A DNA stretch of 64,000 nucleotides from an uncultured Hyphomonadaceae bacterium (GTDB taxonomy: Bacteria > Pseudomonadota > Alphaproteobacteria > Caulobacterales > Maricaulaceae), in assembly GCA_913058335.1 (NCBI GenBank), contig CAJXPX010000002.1, forward strand, positions 180,653 to 244,652, given 5' to 3'. The notes under the pieces were generated by a model. That model did no database searches and was not told the origin of the DNA. It was given only the letters and a program-made list of their open reading frames with translations. Every line of letters starts with the position of its first letter. The first letter of the stretch is position 1. The position numbers and the translations under genes were made by a program. Positions 45,393-53,502 of the stretch are shown here, one piece after another.

Positions 45393-46762
45393 GCTGCTTC
45401 CGCCCAGTTTCGTACAAATGACTCTTTCGGAAGATCGTCCAGGAAGGCAGCCCACTCGTTTGCGTGGGTCTCAATCATTCCGGAAATTTTGGCTTTGGTG
45501 TCGTCCACTGATAACCCCATGGCCCGCGCAACAGGGATCGCATGACGCAGAACAATCATGTCGAGACCGGGATCATCTTTTAGAGCTGCGAGGTGATCCA
45601 TATGCAAAGTCCCGGCAACGGCATATTCGAATTGCGAATTGTTTCGACGCTCAAATGCTGGGCTTGCGCCGTTGGCGAAGTCAGCCGCGCCGAGGTCTTC
45701 CCATAAATATTTGTCTGCACGCTCGTGATAGCCTGCCGCGTGGAGGCTGGTTCGGCGCAACATGCACGCCGCGCAAATTCCGCATTGGCGATGCTCGCCG
45801 TTGAACGATGCATGGCGCTGATCCATCCAGCATGACCGGGTTTTGTCCCAGATTAACTCGTCAGGGTAGAGCGCCTTATATTTCGCTAGGGTCTGTCCCT
45901 TGGTGCCAAAAATAACAGGATGCTCGAACGCGATGCGTTTTCCGAACAGTGCCTCCAGAAAGTCCGACATGAGCGCGGTGTATTGGGGATGGGTGCGCCT
46001 ATCATAGTGGCTCTGTCCGACATTAACGAGCACTGGGCCAAGCGCGCCTTGCCCGCTTTCAGGGACGATTACTTTTGGTGCTCCGATAAGATAAGCGGCA
46101 AGACCTGCAAGAACGCCGAATTTGAAGCCACGAGAACGCCCTGAGGACTCTCCATTTCCGCTAATAACCTTCTTTACTTTGAACGGCACATTCTCAAAAA
46201 GCTGGACCGCTTCACCCGGTTTTGGCTTCTTGATGCGCTTAGACCCGATGCGCACACGCTTGATGAGCGCGTCACCATGCTTATGCTTGAAAATACCTGC
46301 GATGGCGCGGGAGTCGAGGCCGTCGCTATAAGGGATAACCATGTCAGCGGAATGCTGAAAATCCATGCTGTGCTGCGGTGGCCCGGATTGCGGGTTTTCA
46401 GTTTTGCGAAACTCAATTGACCAATTGTCACCAGTCAAGAATTTGAGCGCTCGTACCAGCGAGGCATTGACTTTTGGGTTTTGCCAGCGTTCAAGCTCAT
46501 GAACGGGAAGCCGCAAGTACAGATTGCGCGCCCAATCGACTTTTGAGCGCATTTTGGAATGATCACAGATTTCCACGCCCGCCACGAGCATCATAGCGTC
46601 ATAGATAAGCGGGTCCCACTGATCGGGCACAAAGCACTGCATCGCGTCATCATCGAACTTGATGTGTTGTCCGATGATACAGGCGGTGGCTCCGCTTCGC
46701 GGTTTCTCACCTGCATAGAGCAGGTCCGCGCTGAAACTTGGATGATAAGGTTCTTTGCGCAT
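45389..46762 (-). CDS. QueC-like ATP-pyrophosphatase (QatC/Cap9-like), defence-operon gene 2
   Basis: 457 residues, about twice the size of housekeeping QueC (about 230), with an extra N-terminal domain of about 140 residues. The PP-loop reads SDGLDS (146-151) instead of SGGxDS. The C-terminal zinc-binding cysteines are Cys at about 311, then CGICAACMLRR (about 327-337), matching QueC (C-x8-C-x2-C-x2-C) but with a longer first spacing. QueC turns 7-carboxy-7-deazaguanine into preQ0 with ATP and ammonia; long QueC relatives occur in Qat and type IV CBASS immunity, where protein modification by a deazaguanine has been reported. No queD, queE or folE is here, so the host would supply the substrate. 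Starts 2 bases after the stop of gene 1. Confidence 0.85.
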   Translation of the reverse strand: MRKEPYHPSFSADLLYAGEKPRSGATACIIGQHIKFDDDAMQCFVPDQWDPLIYDAMMLVAGVEICDHSKMRSKVDWARNLYLRLPVHELERWQNPKVNASLVRALKFLTGDNWSIEFRKTENPQSGPPQHSMDFQHSADMVIPYSDGLDSRAIAGIFKHKHGDALIKRVRIGSKRIKKPKPGEAVQLFENVPFKVKKVISGNGESSGRSRGFKFGVLAGLAAYLIGAPKVIVPESGQGALGPVLVNVGQSHYDRRTHPQYTALMSDFLEALFGKRIAFEHPVIFGTKGQTLAKYKALYPDELIWDKTRSCWMDQRHASFNGEHRQCGICAACMLRRTSLHAAGYHERADKYLWEDLGAADFANGASPAFERRNNSQFEYAVAGTLHMDHLAALKDDPGLDMIVLRHAIPVARAMGLSVDDTKAKISGMIETHANEWAAFLDDLPKESFVRNWAEAA

Positions 46763-46764
46763 GG

Positions 46765-47352
46765 TCAGAACTCCGGCCCATCGTCGGTTCCGCTCAATTT
46801 GACTAGGCGGGTTTGAAGGGCACCGCCTTGCACAAACCGGATAATTTCTTGTCCAAGGTTTCCAACGGCAGCGCTATTCAGAGTACGCGCCAGAATATCG
46901 CGAACGCTGAAGGTTTTCTCTCGCTCGCTGTGAGTGCGGGCATCTCGTTTATAGTGTTCTTCAACCTGCCGGTTACGGCCTCGGCCATGTTCCTGCACGG
47001 TCAGGTTTACACCTTCAACCAAGGCGTCTTCACCGTTTCTGCCAGAATGCAAAGCCGCCTGAATGTTGGCGCTCATATTATCACGCAGCGGAGCCTGCGA
47101 AAACTTGCTGGTGATATTGTCGATTTCGACGGCGGCACTATCTGCGAGCAGATTACCTTGCTCCTGCTCAACCAAGATTTTTCCAATGGCGATGAGAAAG
47201 TCCGAACCAACATCGCGTAGCACGTCCTTGCGCAATGCGACGCACATGCTCTGCTCTCGCTCTTCGTCCGAAAAACTTGCCTTGTGTGCGCGCTCGGCAA
47301 CATCCTTCCAGGACTTGCTCATGGGCAAACTTTTATACGGGCCATCACTCAT
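46765..47352 (-). CDS. Unknown 195-residue protein, defence-operon gene 1
   Basis: No family recognised. Mostly helical and charged, soluble, no signal or membrane segment; only one Cys. Segments that look conserved: GPYKSLPMSKSWKDVAERA at the N-terminus and VRDILARTLNSAAVGNLGQEIIRFVQGGALQTRL near the C-terminus. It starts at an ATG with GGAG eight bases in front and a near-consensus promoter. Its position just before a QatC-like gene is that of QatB in Qat systems, so it may be the protein that the QueC-like enzyme acts on. That is inference from gene order. Confidence 0.75.
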   Translation of the reverse strand: MSDGPYKSLPMSKSWKDVAERAHKASFSDEEREQSMCVALRKDVLRDVGSDFLIAIGKILVEQEQGNLLADSAAVEIDNITSKFSQAPLRDNMSANIQAALHSGRNGEDALVEGVNLTVQEHGRGRNRQVEEHYKRDARTHSEREKTFSVRDILARTLNSAAVGNLGQEIIRFVQGGALQTRLVKLSGTDDGPEF

Positions 47353-47363
47353 CTTCGAATCTC

Positions 47364-47403
47364 CAATGTCAAAACTTATAGATAAAAATTGAACAATGTC
47401 AAA
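47364..47403 (-). promoter_or_regulatory. Promoter with repeated operator-like motif for the defence operon
   Basis: On the minus strand TTGACA (47397-47402) and TATAAG (47375-47380) are 16 bases apart. TTTGACATTG occurs twice, at 47394-47403 over the -35 box and at 47364-47373 between the -10 box and the ribosome binding site, 30 bases (about three helical turns) apart. The upstream copy is also half of a near-palindrome ATTTGAC-ATT-GTTCAAT. Likely autoregulation by the XRE-ImmA protein. The stretch from 47404 to 47630 has no supported gene. Confidence 0.65.
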
Positions 47404-47630
47404 TATGCATCAATTTCCACACTTTTGGGCTCGCATCCTTCGGAGGTGCTTGCGCCCTTGGCGTCTGGGGCGAGCGGTTGTGGTTGGGTCAAAGGCATAA
47501 GAGCGCCAGCATCCCTCCGCGCTTGCAGCAAGGACTCGGCAGCCAAAATAAAGGCGCTGCGGTGTCTGATAGTTTTCCTTGGATGAGCTACGCAGGGGCA
47601 GTATGGAGCCGCTTTGATTACATGCCCTTG

Positions 47631-48173
47631 TTAGACTGTCAGTATAAGTCGCACCTGCTTCATGGTCATAAACATGCGAGACGGATTGCTCGCGAATGGC
47701 TGAAACCCAAATGCCGCATACCACTCGATACGTCTCTGATAAGCCAGTTCGTCCCCATCAGCCATGACATCTAAGACGATTGCAAAGCAGCCGGCTTTTT
47801 GTGAAATGGCGTCAGCTTTTGCAAAGACGTGGTGCATGAGAATTGATCCAAGCCCTTGACCTTGGGCGTTCTCGTTCACGGCGACCTGTCCGAGAAACAG
47901 AATAGGTAATTCGCCGTGATCAGGCGCACCGCGCGGACGTTTGGCCAATTCGCCCGCATCCATCATGCCGAGATTGATCGCATGATAACCTAGAATATCA
48001 GCGCTGCCCTCTTCAACAGCGACATAGACGCGGGTCATGTCGTCCTTTTGCTGCTTCTTTGCGTTCAGTTTGAGAAAGTTGTCCAGTCGGTCAACGCCAC
48101 AAGAAAATCCGGCCCGATTGTGTCGGGCCGGATCAAAATGCTCAATGCGCAAGTCGCTTGAATCAGTCGGCAT
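47631..48173 (-). CDS. GNAT-family toxin (TacT-like)
   Basis: 180 residues from the ATG at 48173, which overlaps the antitoxin gene by 11 bases. Typical TacT/AtaT features: FSCGVDRLDNFLKLNAKKQQKDDMTRVYVAV at the start, the acetyl-CoA loop VNENAQGQGLGSILM (QxxGxG/A), and the end RIEWYAAFGFQPF. Such toxins acetylate the amino group of charged tRNAs and stop translation. Paired with the DUF1778 antitoxin; likely stabilises the mobile element. Confidence 0.9.
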   Translation of the reverse strand: MPTDSSDLRIEHFDPARHNRAGFSCGVDRLDNFLKLNAKKQQKDDMTRVYVAVEEGSADILGYHAINLGMMDAGELAKRPRGAPDHGELPILFLGQVAVNENAQGQGLGSILMHHVFAKADAISQKAGCFAIVLDVMADGDELAYQRRIEWYAAFGFQPFASNPSRMFMTMKQVRLILTV

Positions 48174-48471
48174 GCACGACGCGGTCCTTATAGGCCTTCG
48201 CAGCTGCAATCGCGCGTGGCGTCGGCTTTGGCGGCGCATCCAGGGCAGCCGCAAATTGAGCGGCATCTTCTGGCGTCAGCACATGGCGCGAGCGTGTTTC
48301 AAGAACGCGCTCGGCTTCCTTGGCGATTGCCGCCCGCAGGAAAACTGATTTATCAACCGCCAATGACGTGGCAGCCTGTTCAATTAGATCGAACAGCCCG
48401 TCGCCGTGACGGATCTGGGTCGTGCGAGACTGCTTTTCATCATCCAGAGGACTGGCTTGAAAATCCAACAT
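48163..48471 (-). CDS. DUF1778 antitoxin (TacA-like)
   Basis: 102 residues. The N-terminal ribbon-helix-helix (SRTTQIRHGDGLFDLIEQAATSLAVDKSVFLRAAIAKEAERVL) binds DNA; the C-terminal part (HVLTPEDAAQFAAALDAPPKP) wraps the toxin. AAAGGAG precedes the ATG. Autoregulation is supported by the palindrome at 48495-48515. Confidence 0.9.
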   Translation of the reverse strand: MLDFQASPLDDEKQSRTTQIRHGDGLFDLIEQAATSLAVDKSVFLRAAIAKEAERVLETRSRHVLTPEDAAQFAAALDAPPKPTPRAIAAAKAYKDRVVHAD

Positions 48472-48494
48472 AGCGAACTCCTTTCATGCGATTA

Positions 48495-48515
48495 TGTAGT
48501 GCATATTGCATTACA
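48495..48515. promoter_or_regulatory. Operator of the toxin-antitoxin operon
   Basis: TGTAATGCA and TGCACTACA (minus strand) form an inverted repeat matching at 8 of 9 positions around ATA. It lies between a TTGACT -35-like box and the antitoxin start, the usual place for a ribbon-helix-helix operator. Confidence 0.7.
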
Positions 48516-48585
48516 AGTCAAGTTTTACCGCAATTACGCACACTGAGCTACAGCATTCGCCATGGAGAAAAAATGGCGGAATCCC

Positions 48586-48900
48586 CTAAGCGGCGTCTCT
48601 TTTTGGACGTGACCAGACCAAATCGGCTTTGCCGTCCTTGTCGAAAAGCGCTGCGTTGACTGGCCCGGCAAAGCTAGGGTCGTCCAGCAGAACGCGCAGA
48701 TAGGGTTTTGCGGATTCTTTTGCTTCTTCACGCCAAGCGACGCCGAGATCACATTGTCCTGTTTTGACGAAGAAGTCGGGACTTCCGTCACCCTTCTTTC
48801 GGTCATTCGCGATGAAGCGCACCTTTCGCGCCATTGCGAGGGTTGAGATTGTGCCCTCATATCCGTCTTTGACGGGCCTGAATTGTCCGATGGTAGCCAT
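48586..48900 (-). CDS. DUF736 family protein
   Basis: 104 residues with the family start MATIGQFRPVKDGYEGTISTL and core VRFIANDRKKGDGSPDF. DUF736 proteins are small, of unknown function, and almost always encoded on alphaproteobacterial plasmids and conjugative elements. Here it is downstream of the trb genes. Confidence 0.88.
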   Translation of the reverse strand: MATIGQFRPVKDGYEGTISTLAMARKVRFIANDRKKGDGSPDFFVKTGQCDLGVAWREEAKESAKPYLRVLLDDPSFAGPVNAALFDKDGKADLVWSRPKRDAA

Positions 48901-48929
48901 AATGGTCTCCTTTGGTTGGTGGACTTGGG

Positions 48930-49151
48930 TTAAGTGGTGAGCGCTTTGCGCGCTTTTTTGAAATTGCTGTCACTTGCCATGAACGCTTCGAGCATGGACG
49001 GAATGAGCTCAGTGACCTTGGCAGGCTTTCCGTAAGCCTGCTCATAGACTCGCGCATAATCCGCCAAGTCAGCTTGAAGCGGCGGCGGCAAGGCGATGCT
49101 GAGTTTGACGGGTGTGGTGTCAGGAAGTTGACTGATTTTGAGCGCGCTCAT
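48930..49151 (-). CDS. DUF2274 family protein
   Basis: 73 residues from the ATG at 49151 (MSALKISQLPDTTPVKLSIALPPPLQADLADYA). The ATG overlaps the trbI stop as ATGA. DUF2274 proteins follow trbI in many such elements; the ribbon-like strand and helices suggest a CopG-like DNA-binding fold, but this is not established. Confidence 0.85.
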   Translation of the reverse strand: MSALKISQLPDTTPVKLSIALPPPLQADLADYARVYEQAYGKPAKVTELIPSMLEAFMASDSNFKKARKALTT

Positions 49152-50383
49152 TGGGGGCCTCCATAGGGTTGCAGGACAATGTCCTTGTTGACGATGACAC
49201 GCAGCCGCCATCCCGGCCTGATTTTCAGGGTTGGCTGGACTTGAAGCTGCTGGGTGACGATTTGCTGGCCCGCCTGATTGATGGTCTGCTGACCGCCATC
49301 TCGCAGCGCATTCAGAATATCATCGTCCCGGTCACGTCCGATTTCAGAAGAGACCGACAGGACGGATGAGAGAATGGCGGCCTTGAAAAGCTGCCAGCTA
49401 TGATGATCGACGCGGTCCTCAAGCCCGGAATAGCCTGACATATCCACCGCTGGTAGATTGTCGATGGTGATGGATGTGCCGTCCGGCATGATGATCCGTG
49501 ACCAGACGACAAGCGCGCGGGACTGGCCGTATGCAATCACGCTGTCATAGCGACCGAGTAATTTTGAACCTTGCGGGATCAACAAGTGCTGTCCTGTTGG
49601 CGTGTCATAAACATGCTCAGTCACCTGCGCGATAACTTGGCCGGGTAAGTCTGAGTTTAACCCAGTCACCAGACTGGCAGGAATGATTGTGCCTGCCATG
49701 ACCTGATAGGGAGAGATCGGCTCTTGTAGACGATAGGGATTATAAATTTCCGTTTCGACCTCCGCGCCGAGGAACGCCTCTTTGCGCTCTTGGCGGTTAT
49801 GGTCGGATGCGCTTGGGGCCATAAGACCGGCAGGGTCATTGCCGCTTTGGCTCGCCAAAATTTGAGCCAAGTCTGGAGACGCACTCGCATAGCCCGGTGC
49901 AGATGGGCTGCTGGGTTGTCCCGCGCCGCCGGTCTGGTGCGCTATGAAAAAGAGCTTCGAGGTGCGGGCCGCGTCGGCAAGCTGCGCTTCTGGCGACGGC
50001 TGCGCATTTGTAGGCGCGCTACCGCTGTAGCGCGCGCGGGCCGGTTCGTAGCGGAAGGGATTGTCATCACGTACGGGTTCGCGTGTCTTGCCAATCATCG
50101 CCGCGCCAAGGTCTCCCGGTAAAGGCGGGCCTAGCAAAGGTGGCTCGCGTTTCACGTCAGCATAAGAGGCCGGCATTTCATTGAGGCCATCCGGCAACGC
50201 CTTCATGGTCGTATTATAAAGCTCTTGCGGCGCAGCCCCGCCCGATCTGTCGGGCGAGCGTAGCGCAAAGGCGGCCGCGCCCAGCACAATAACACTTGCA
50301 GCTCCGACAAGGCCGATAAGGGCGCGGCGATTAAACCGCCGCACAGAACGGGGTTTGCCACGAAGCTCTAAGCTATCAGCCAT
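49148..50383 (-). CDS. trbI: Conjugal transfer protein TrbI (VirB10-like)
   Basis: 411 residues. Cytoplasmic basic N-terminus, one membrane segment (about 24-45), a proline/alanine-rich periplasmic stalk, then the VirB10 beta-barrel domain (about 195-405: AGTIIPASLVTGLNSDLPGQVIAQV, LLIPQGSKLLGRYDS, and LPAVDMSGYSGLEDRVDHH). Forms the inner-to-outer-membrane core of the type IV secretion channel with TrbG. Spaced 2 bases from trbG. Confidence 0.95.
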   Translation of the reverse strand: MADSLELRGKPRSVRRFNRRALIGLVGAASVIVLGAAAFALRSPDRSGGAAPQELYNTTMKALPDGLNEMPASYADVKREPPLLGPPLPGDLGAAMIGKTREPVRDDNPFRYEPARARYSGSAPTNAQPSPEAQLADAARTSKLFFIAHQTGGAGQPSSPSAPGYASASPDLAQILASQSGNDPAGLMAPSASDHNRQERKEAFLGAEVETEIYNPYRLQEPISPYQVMAGTIIPASLVTGLNSDLPGQVIAQVTEHVYDTPTGQHLLIPQGSKLLGRYDSVIAYGQSRALVVWSRIIMPDGTSITIDNLPAVDMSGYSGLEDRVDHHSWQLFKAAILSSVLSVSSEIGRDRDDDILNALRDGGQQTINQAGQQIVTQQLQVQPTLKIRPGWRLRVIVNKDIVLQPYGGPQ

Positions 50384-50385
50384 AA

Positions 50386-51432
50386 CTATAGCCCTGCCAT
50401 TTTGGTGACGGGCTTTTGCGTGCGAAGAATGCGGACGACTTGCTGCTCATCTTCACCGAGGCGCAACTCGGCAGCGCCAAACAGACGGTCCACGATATAA
50501 TAAGCGCCATTGATGCGATAATTGACGAGTTGGCTTTCGCCATTGCGTCCGACGACAAAGAGCGGCGGCGCTTCGCCCTGATCCAGCCGAGCTGGAAACT
50601 GGATGAAGACCTTCTTGCCGTCATCAAAAGCGCGCAGGGGTCGCCAATGGGGCTCATCCCCATCAATCTCATAGCGAAAATTCAGCCGTTCAATTTGTAG
50701 TCCGCGTTCTATAGGCTGGCGCGTTCGTGTACGCGATGCACTTTTACTGGACTTACGGAGCATCAGCTCTTCGTGCGGATAGCGCCAGGATACCGCCGCC
50801 ATATAAGTCTCGCGGAAGGACTTCATCTCGACATGGTAAGTGCGCTTGGATGTTGTGATAATGAGATTTGTGGTCAGTCCGTGCGAGATTGGCTTAACCA
50901 AAATATGCACCTGCTCGCTATCGCCGGAGCCGGAGACAGTATCGCCGAGCACCCAGCGCACTGTATCACCTGCCGAGACCGACATCAGCTCTTCGCCGGG
51001 TTGGAGCGCAATATCAGTGACCTGTTCGGGCGCCGTATAAACCTGATAGAGCGCGCCGATTGTATAGGGATAGATCTGTATAGCGTTTACGAAACCGCCC
51101 GCTTCCGGCTCGATGGCAGAGGCCGCATTGGCCTGATCAATCGCCTCATGAGGCTTGAGGGTTTGAATTTCTGCGATGGACTCGTTGATAATTGGCTTGA
51201 GTTGGCCCGCCATGGCCACAGGCATGATGCGTTCATAAATCATTGGCGTATCTGCACCGATCTCCTCCACCGTCAGTTCATCGGGCAGATAGACAGCTTC
51301 CATATAGTCGGCCTCATCCAGCGTGAAATCCGGGACGGGTTTGTCGAACATGGTTTGTAAGGTGGAGCAGCCGCCCAGCATGGTCATGGACAAACAAAGC
51401 AGAGCGAGGGGTATAGGTGGACGGATAATCAT
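50386..51432 (-). CDS. trbG: Conjugal transfer protein TrbG (VirB9-like)
   Basis: 348 residues from the ATG at 51432, which overlaps trbF as ATGA. The lipoprotein signal ends LGGC (about residue 22). The N-terminal VirB9 domain has AIQIYPYTIGALYQVYTAPEQVTDIALQPGE; the C-terminal beta domain ends NGAYYIVDRLFGAAELRLG. Outer-membrane core component of the secretion channel. Confidence 0.95.
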   Translation of the reverse strand: MIIRPPIPLALLCLSMTMLGGCSTLQTMFDKPVPDFTLDEADYMEAVYLPDELTVEEIGADTPMIYERIMPVAMAGQLKPIINESIAEIQTLKPHEAIDQANAASAIEPEAGGFVNAIQIYPYTIGALYQVYTAPEQVTDIALQPGEELMSVSAGDTVRWVLGDTVSGSGDSEQVHILVKPISHGLTTNLIITTSKRTYHVEMKSFRETYMAAVSWRYPHEELMLRKSSKSASRTRTRQPIERGLQIERLNFRYEIDGDEPHWRPLRAFDDGKKVFIQFPARLDQGEAPPLFVVGRNGESQLVNYRINGAYYIVDRLFGAAELRLGEDEQQVVRILRTQKPVTKMAGL

Positions 51433-52142
51433 TTTGAGACTCCTGTGTTGGACTGTGTGGAAATCAGGTCGCGTGACCAATTGATGCCGTGGACATAGAT
51501 GCCGAGCGGATTGCGATGCAGCGTGGCCTCGTCCCTAGGCGGGTCGATTACAATTGAGAGAACAGCGGTGTAAGTCTGCTGGGTCTGCTGCACGCCGGAC
51601 AGAAATGTCGTCTCGCGCCAACGGACATCGAAACTATCATCCGAGCTGCGCACAATGCTCGCTATATCGACTGAAACAGACCGCTTGCCGACATCGGAAA
51701 ACGGATCATTTGTCCTGGCATAATCATTCAGCGTCAGTGACGCCTTGTCAGTCGTATAGTGATAGGCGTTCAGCCAATTCTCACGCACGACAATTGGGTC
51801 AATTGACACCGAGCGGACATCCTTGATGAACCCTGCGAGTTGATAAGCAATCTGCGCATCGGTCGGCTCATAATTCGCGACGGTGGCACTAACGGTGCGC
51901 ACCTCGCCGGAACTATCGAGCTCAATTACATAGGGCGTGACCATGCTTTGCGTGGAGCGCCAGACATAGGCTGCGGAAAGCGCGGCGCAGAGCCCAAGGG
52001 CCGTCAGCGCCGTCAGTCGCCAATTCTTGGCCTGCACACGCGCTGAACCGATACGGTCATCCCAAACCTGGGAAGCGCGTTGATAGGGCGTTTCCGCCAT
52101 GGGGGTTGTGCCGTAAGCGTTGCGGCTGCGTTTCCAGAGCAT
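51429..52142 (-). CDS. trbF: Conjugal transfer protein TrbF (VirB8-like)
   Basis: 237 residues. Cytoplasmic tail, one membrane span (about 44-64), and a periplasmic NTF2-like VirB8 domain (VTPYVIELDSSGEVRTV, then NPLGIYVHGINWSRDL at the end). Inner-membrane assembly factor. It is 3 bases from trbL. Confidence 0.94.
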   Translation of the reverse strand: MLWKRSRNAYGTTPMAETPYQRASQVWDDRIGSARVQAKNWRLTALTALGLCAALSAAYVWRSTQSMVTPYVIELDSSGEVRTVSATVANYEPTDAQIAYQLAGFIKDVRSVSIDPIVVRENWLNAYHYTTDKASLTLNDYARTNDPFSDVGKRSVSVDIASIVRSSDDSFDVRWRETTFLSGVQQTQQTYTAVLSIVIDPPRDEATLHRNPLGIYVHGINWSRDLISTQSNTGVSK

Positions 52143-52145
52143 AGT

Positions 52146-53489
52146 CTAATCCTCATCCTGTTTGAGTTGCGGGCCCCCACCTGCGCCGCCGCCATCGCCG
52201 CCGCGTACGGCGTGCATGGTGGCCATGCTTGCATCGCGCTGACGCTGGCCGCGCCGGGCTTGCTGGGCCCATTTGGGTTCTGAGTTCGGAGCGGACGCCG
52301 TCCCGCCCGCATCATTGGCTGCGCTTGCGCCGCCCTTAATCGTTCCGCCGGTTGCTGTGACTGCGCCGCGCCCGCCGCCTTGATAGCTTTGCTTGATGGG
52401 CGCCGTGACTTTGCTGGCGACGGTCTTGGCGCTGTTCACGACAGAGCCAGCCCCGGCCTGCGCCACAGCGCTCACACCTGCGGCTGTGCCTTTCAGCCCA
52501 CTTGCTCCGGAAGCGGCTTTACCCATAGAGAAAGCCATGCGCGTGCCGCCGGAGATCGCCGCGCCGGATTTAGCGGCGGCCATGGCTCCACCTGCAACAG
52601 CAGACGCGCCGCCTGTGGCAACCGCGCCTGCGGCCATCGCGCCCGCGCCAACGGCGGCGCCGGCACCAATGGCAGCGCCTGCACCGAGTTGAGGAGCACC
52701 GGAGACCAGCCCGGTCGCAATGCCGGGGCCAAAGATGCCAAGAGCAAAGAGTGCGAGACTTGCGAGAATAACCGCGCCCGCATCTTCAAGGCCGACATCG
52801 CCTGAAAAGCCTGCCGTGACAGACGCAAAGAGCGTGGAACCAATGCCAACAATGATAGCCAGCACCATAAGTTTGATGCCCGAGGCGATCACATTTCCGA
52901 GCACCCGCTCCGCCAAGAATGAGGTTTTGTTCCATAGTGCAAATGGCACGAGGACAAAGCCTGCGAGCGTGGTGAGCTTAAACTCAATGATTGTGACAAA
53001 AAGCTGGATCGCCAGAAAGAAGAACGCGAACAACGTGATCAGCCATGCGAGGAAGAAGACAGCAATCAGGACAATATTCGTGAAGAAGCCAATCGGCCCG
53101 GTTAGTTCGCTGATCGCGTCGAGAAGTGGATAGCCCGCATTAAAGCCCGTTGCGGCCACAAAGCCCGGGCGCATGAGATCATCTGCCGTCATGCTTGCAC
53201 CAGAGGCGGTCAGGCCGAGCCCCGCAAAACTGTTAAAGATGACATCCACCAGAAAGCTGAATTGGTTCAAGATCAGGGCGAAGACACCAATATAGAGTAC
53301 CTTTTTCACAAAACTGGCGATGATATTGTTATCCGGCCCCATGGCCCAAAACAGGCCCGCCAGCACGATATCTATCGTCACCAGAAATGTGGTGAGATAG
53401 GCCACATCAGGCCCAAGCAGGCCAAAGCCGCTATCGATATAGCTGCTGAAGGTCGCAACAAACTGGTCTATGACGCCGAGATCATCCAT
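52146..53489 (-). CDS. trbL: Conjugal transfer protein TrbL (VirB6-like)
   Basis: 447 residues from the ATG at 53489 (MDDLGVIDQFVATFSSYIDSGFGLLG); the longer frame to 53573 would overlap trbJ. At least five membrane spans lie between about 35 and 270. The C-terminal 160 residues are Ala/Gly-rich and low in complexity, as in the family, with a Gln/Arg/Gly tail. Polytopic inner-membrane channel component. Confidence 0.93.
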   Translation of the reverse strand: MDDLGVIDQFVATFSSYIDSGFGLLGPDVAYLTTFLVTIDIVLAGLFWAMGPDNNIIASFVKKVLYIGVFALILNQFSFLVDVIFNSFAGLGLTASGASMTADDLMRPGFVAATGFNAGYPLLDAISELTGPIGFFTNIVLIAVFFLAWLITLFAFFFLAIQLFVTIIEFKLTTLAGFVLVPFALWNKTSFLAERVLGNVIASGIKLMVLAIIVGIGSTLFASVTAGFSGDVGLEDAGAVILASLALFALGIFGPGIATGLVSGAPQLGAGAAIGAGAAVGAGAMAAGAVATGGASAVAGGAMAAAKSGAAISGGTRMAFSMGKAASGASGLKGTAAGVSAVAQAGAGSVVNSAKTVASKVTAPIKQSYQGGGRGAVTATGGTIKGGASAANDAGGTASAPNSEPKWAQQARRGQRQRDASMATMHAVRGGDGGGAGGGPQLKQDED

Positions 53490-53502
53490 GAACCCGCTCC
53501 GC

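Noticed and set aside
40932..47352. Calling the operon a Qat or type IV CBASS system
   Set aside because: Only the QueC-like member matches. No TatD-like nuclease, KAP-type ATPase or CD-NTase is encoded in the window.
47389..47724. Small open frames between the defence operon and the acetyltransferase toxin
   Set aside because: Basic, low-complexity products in mutually overlapping frames with no ribosome binding site.
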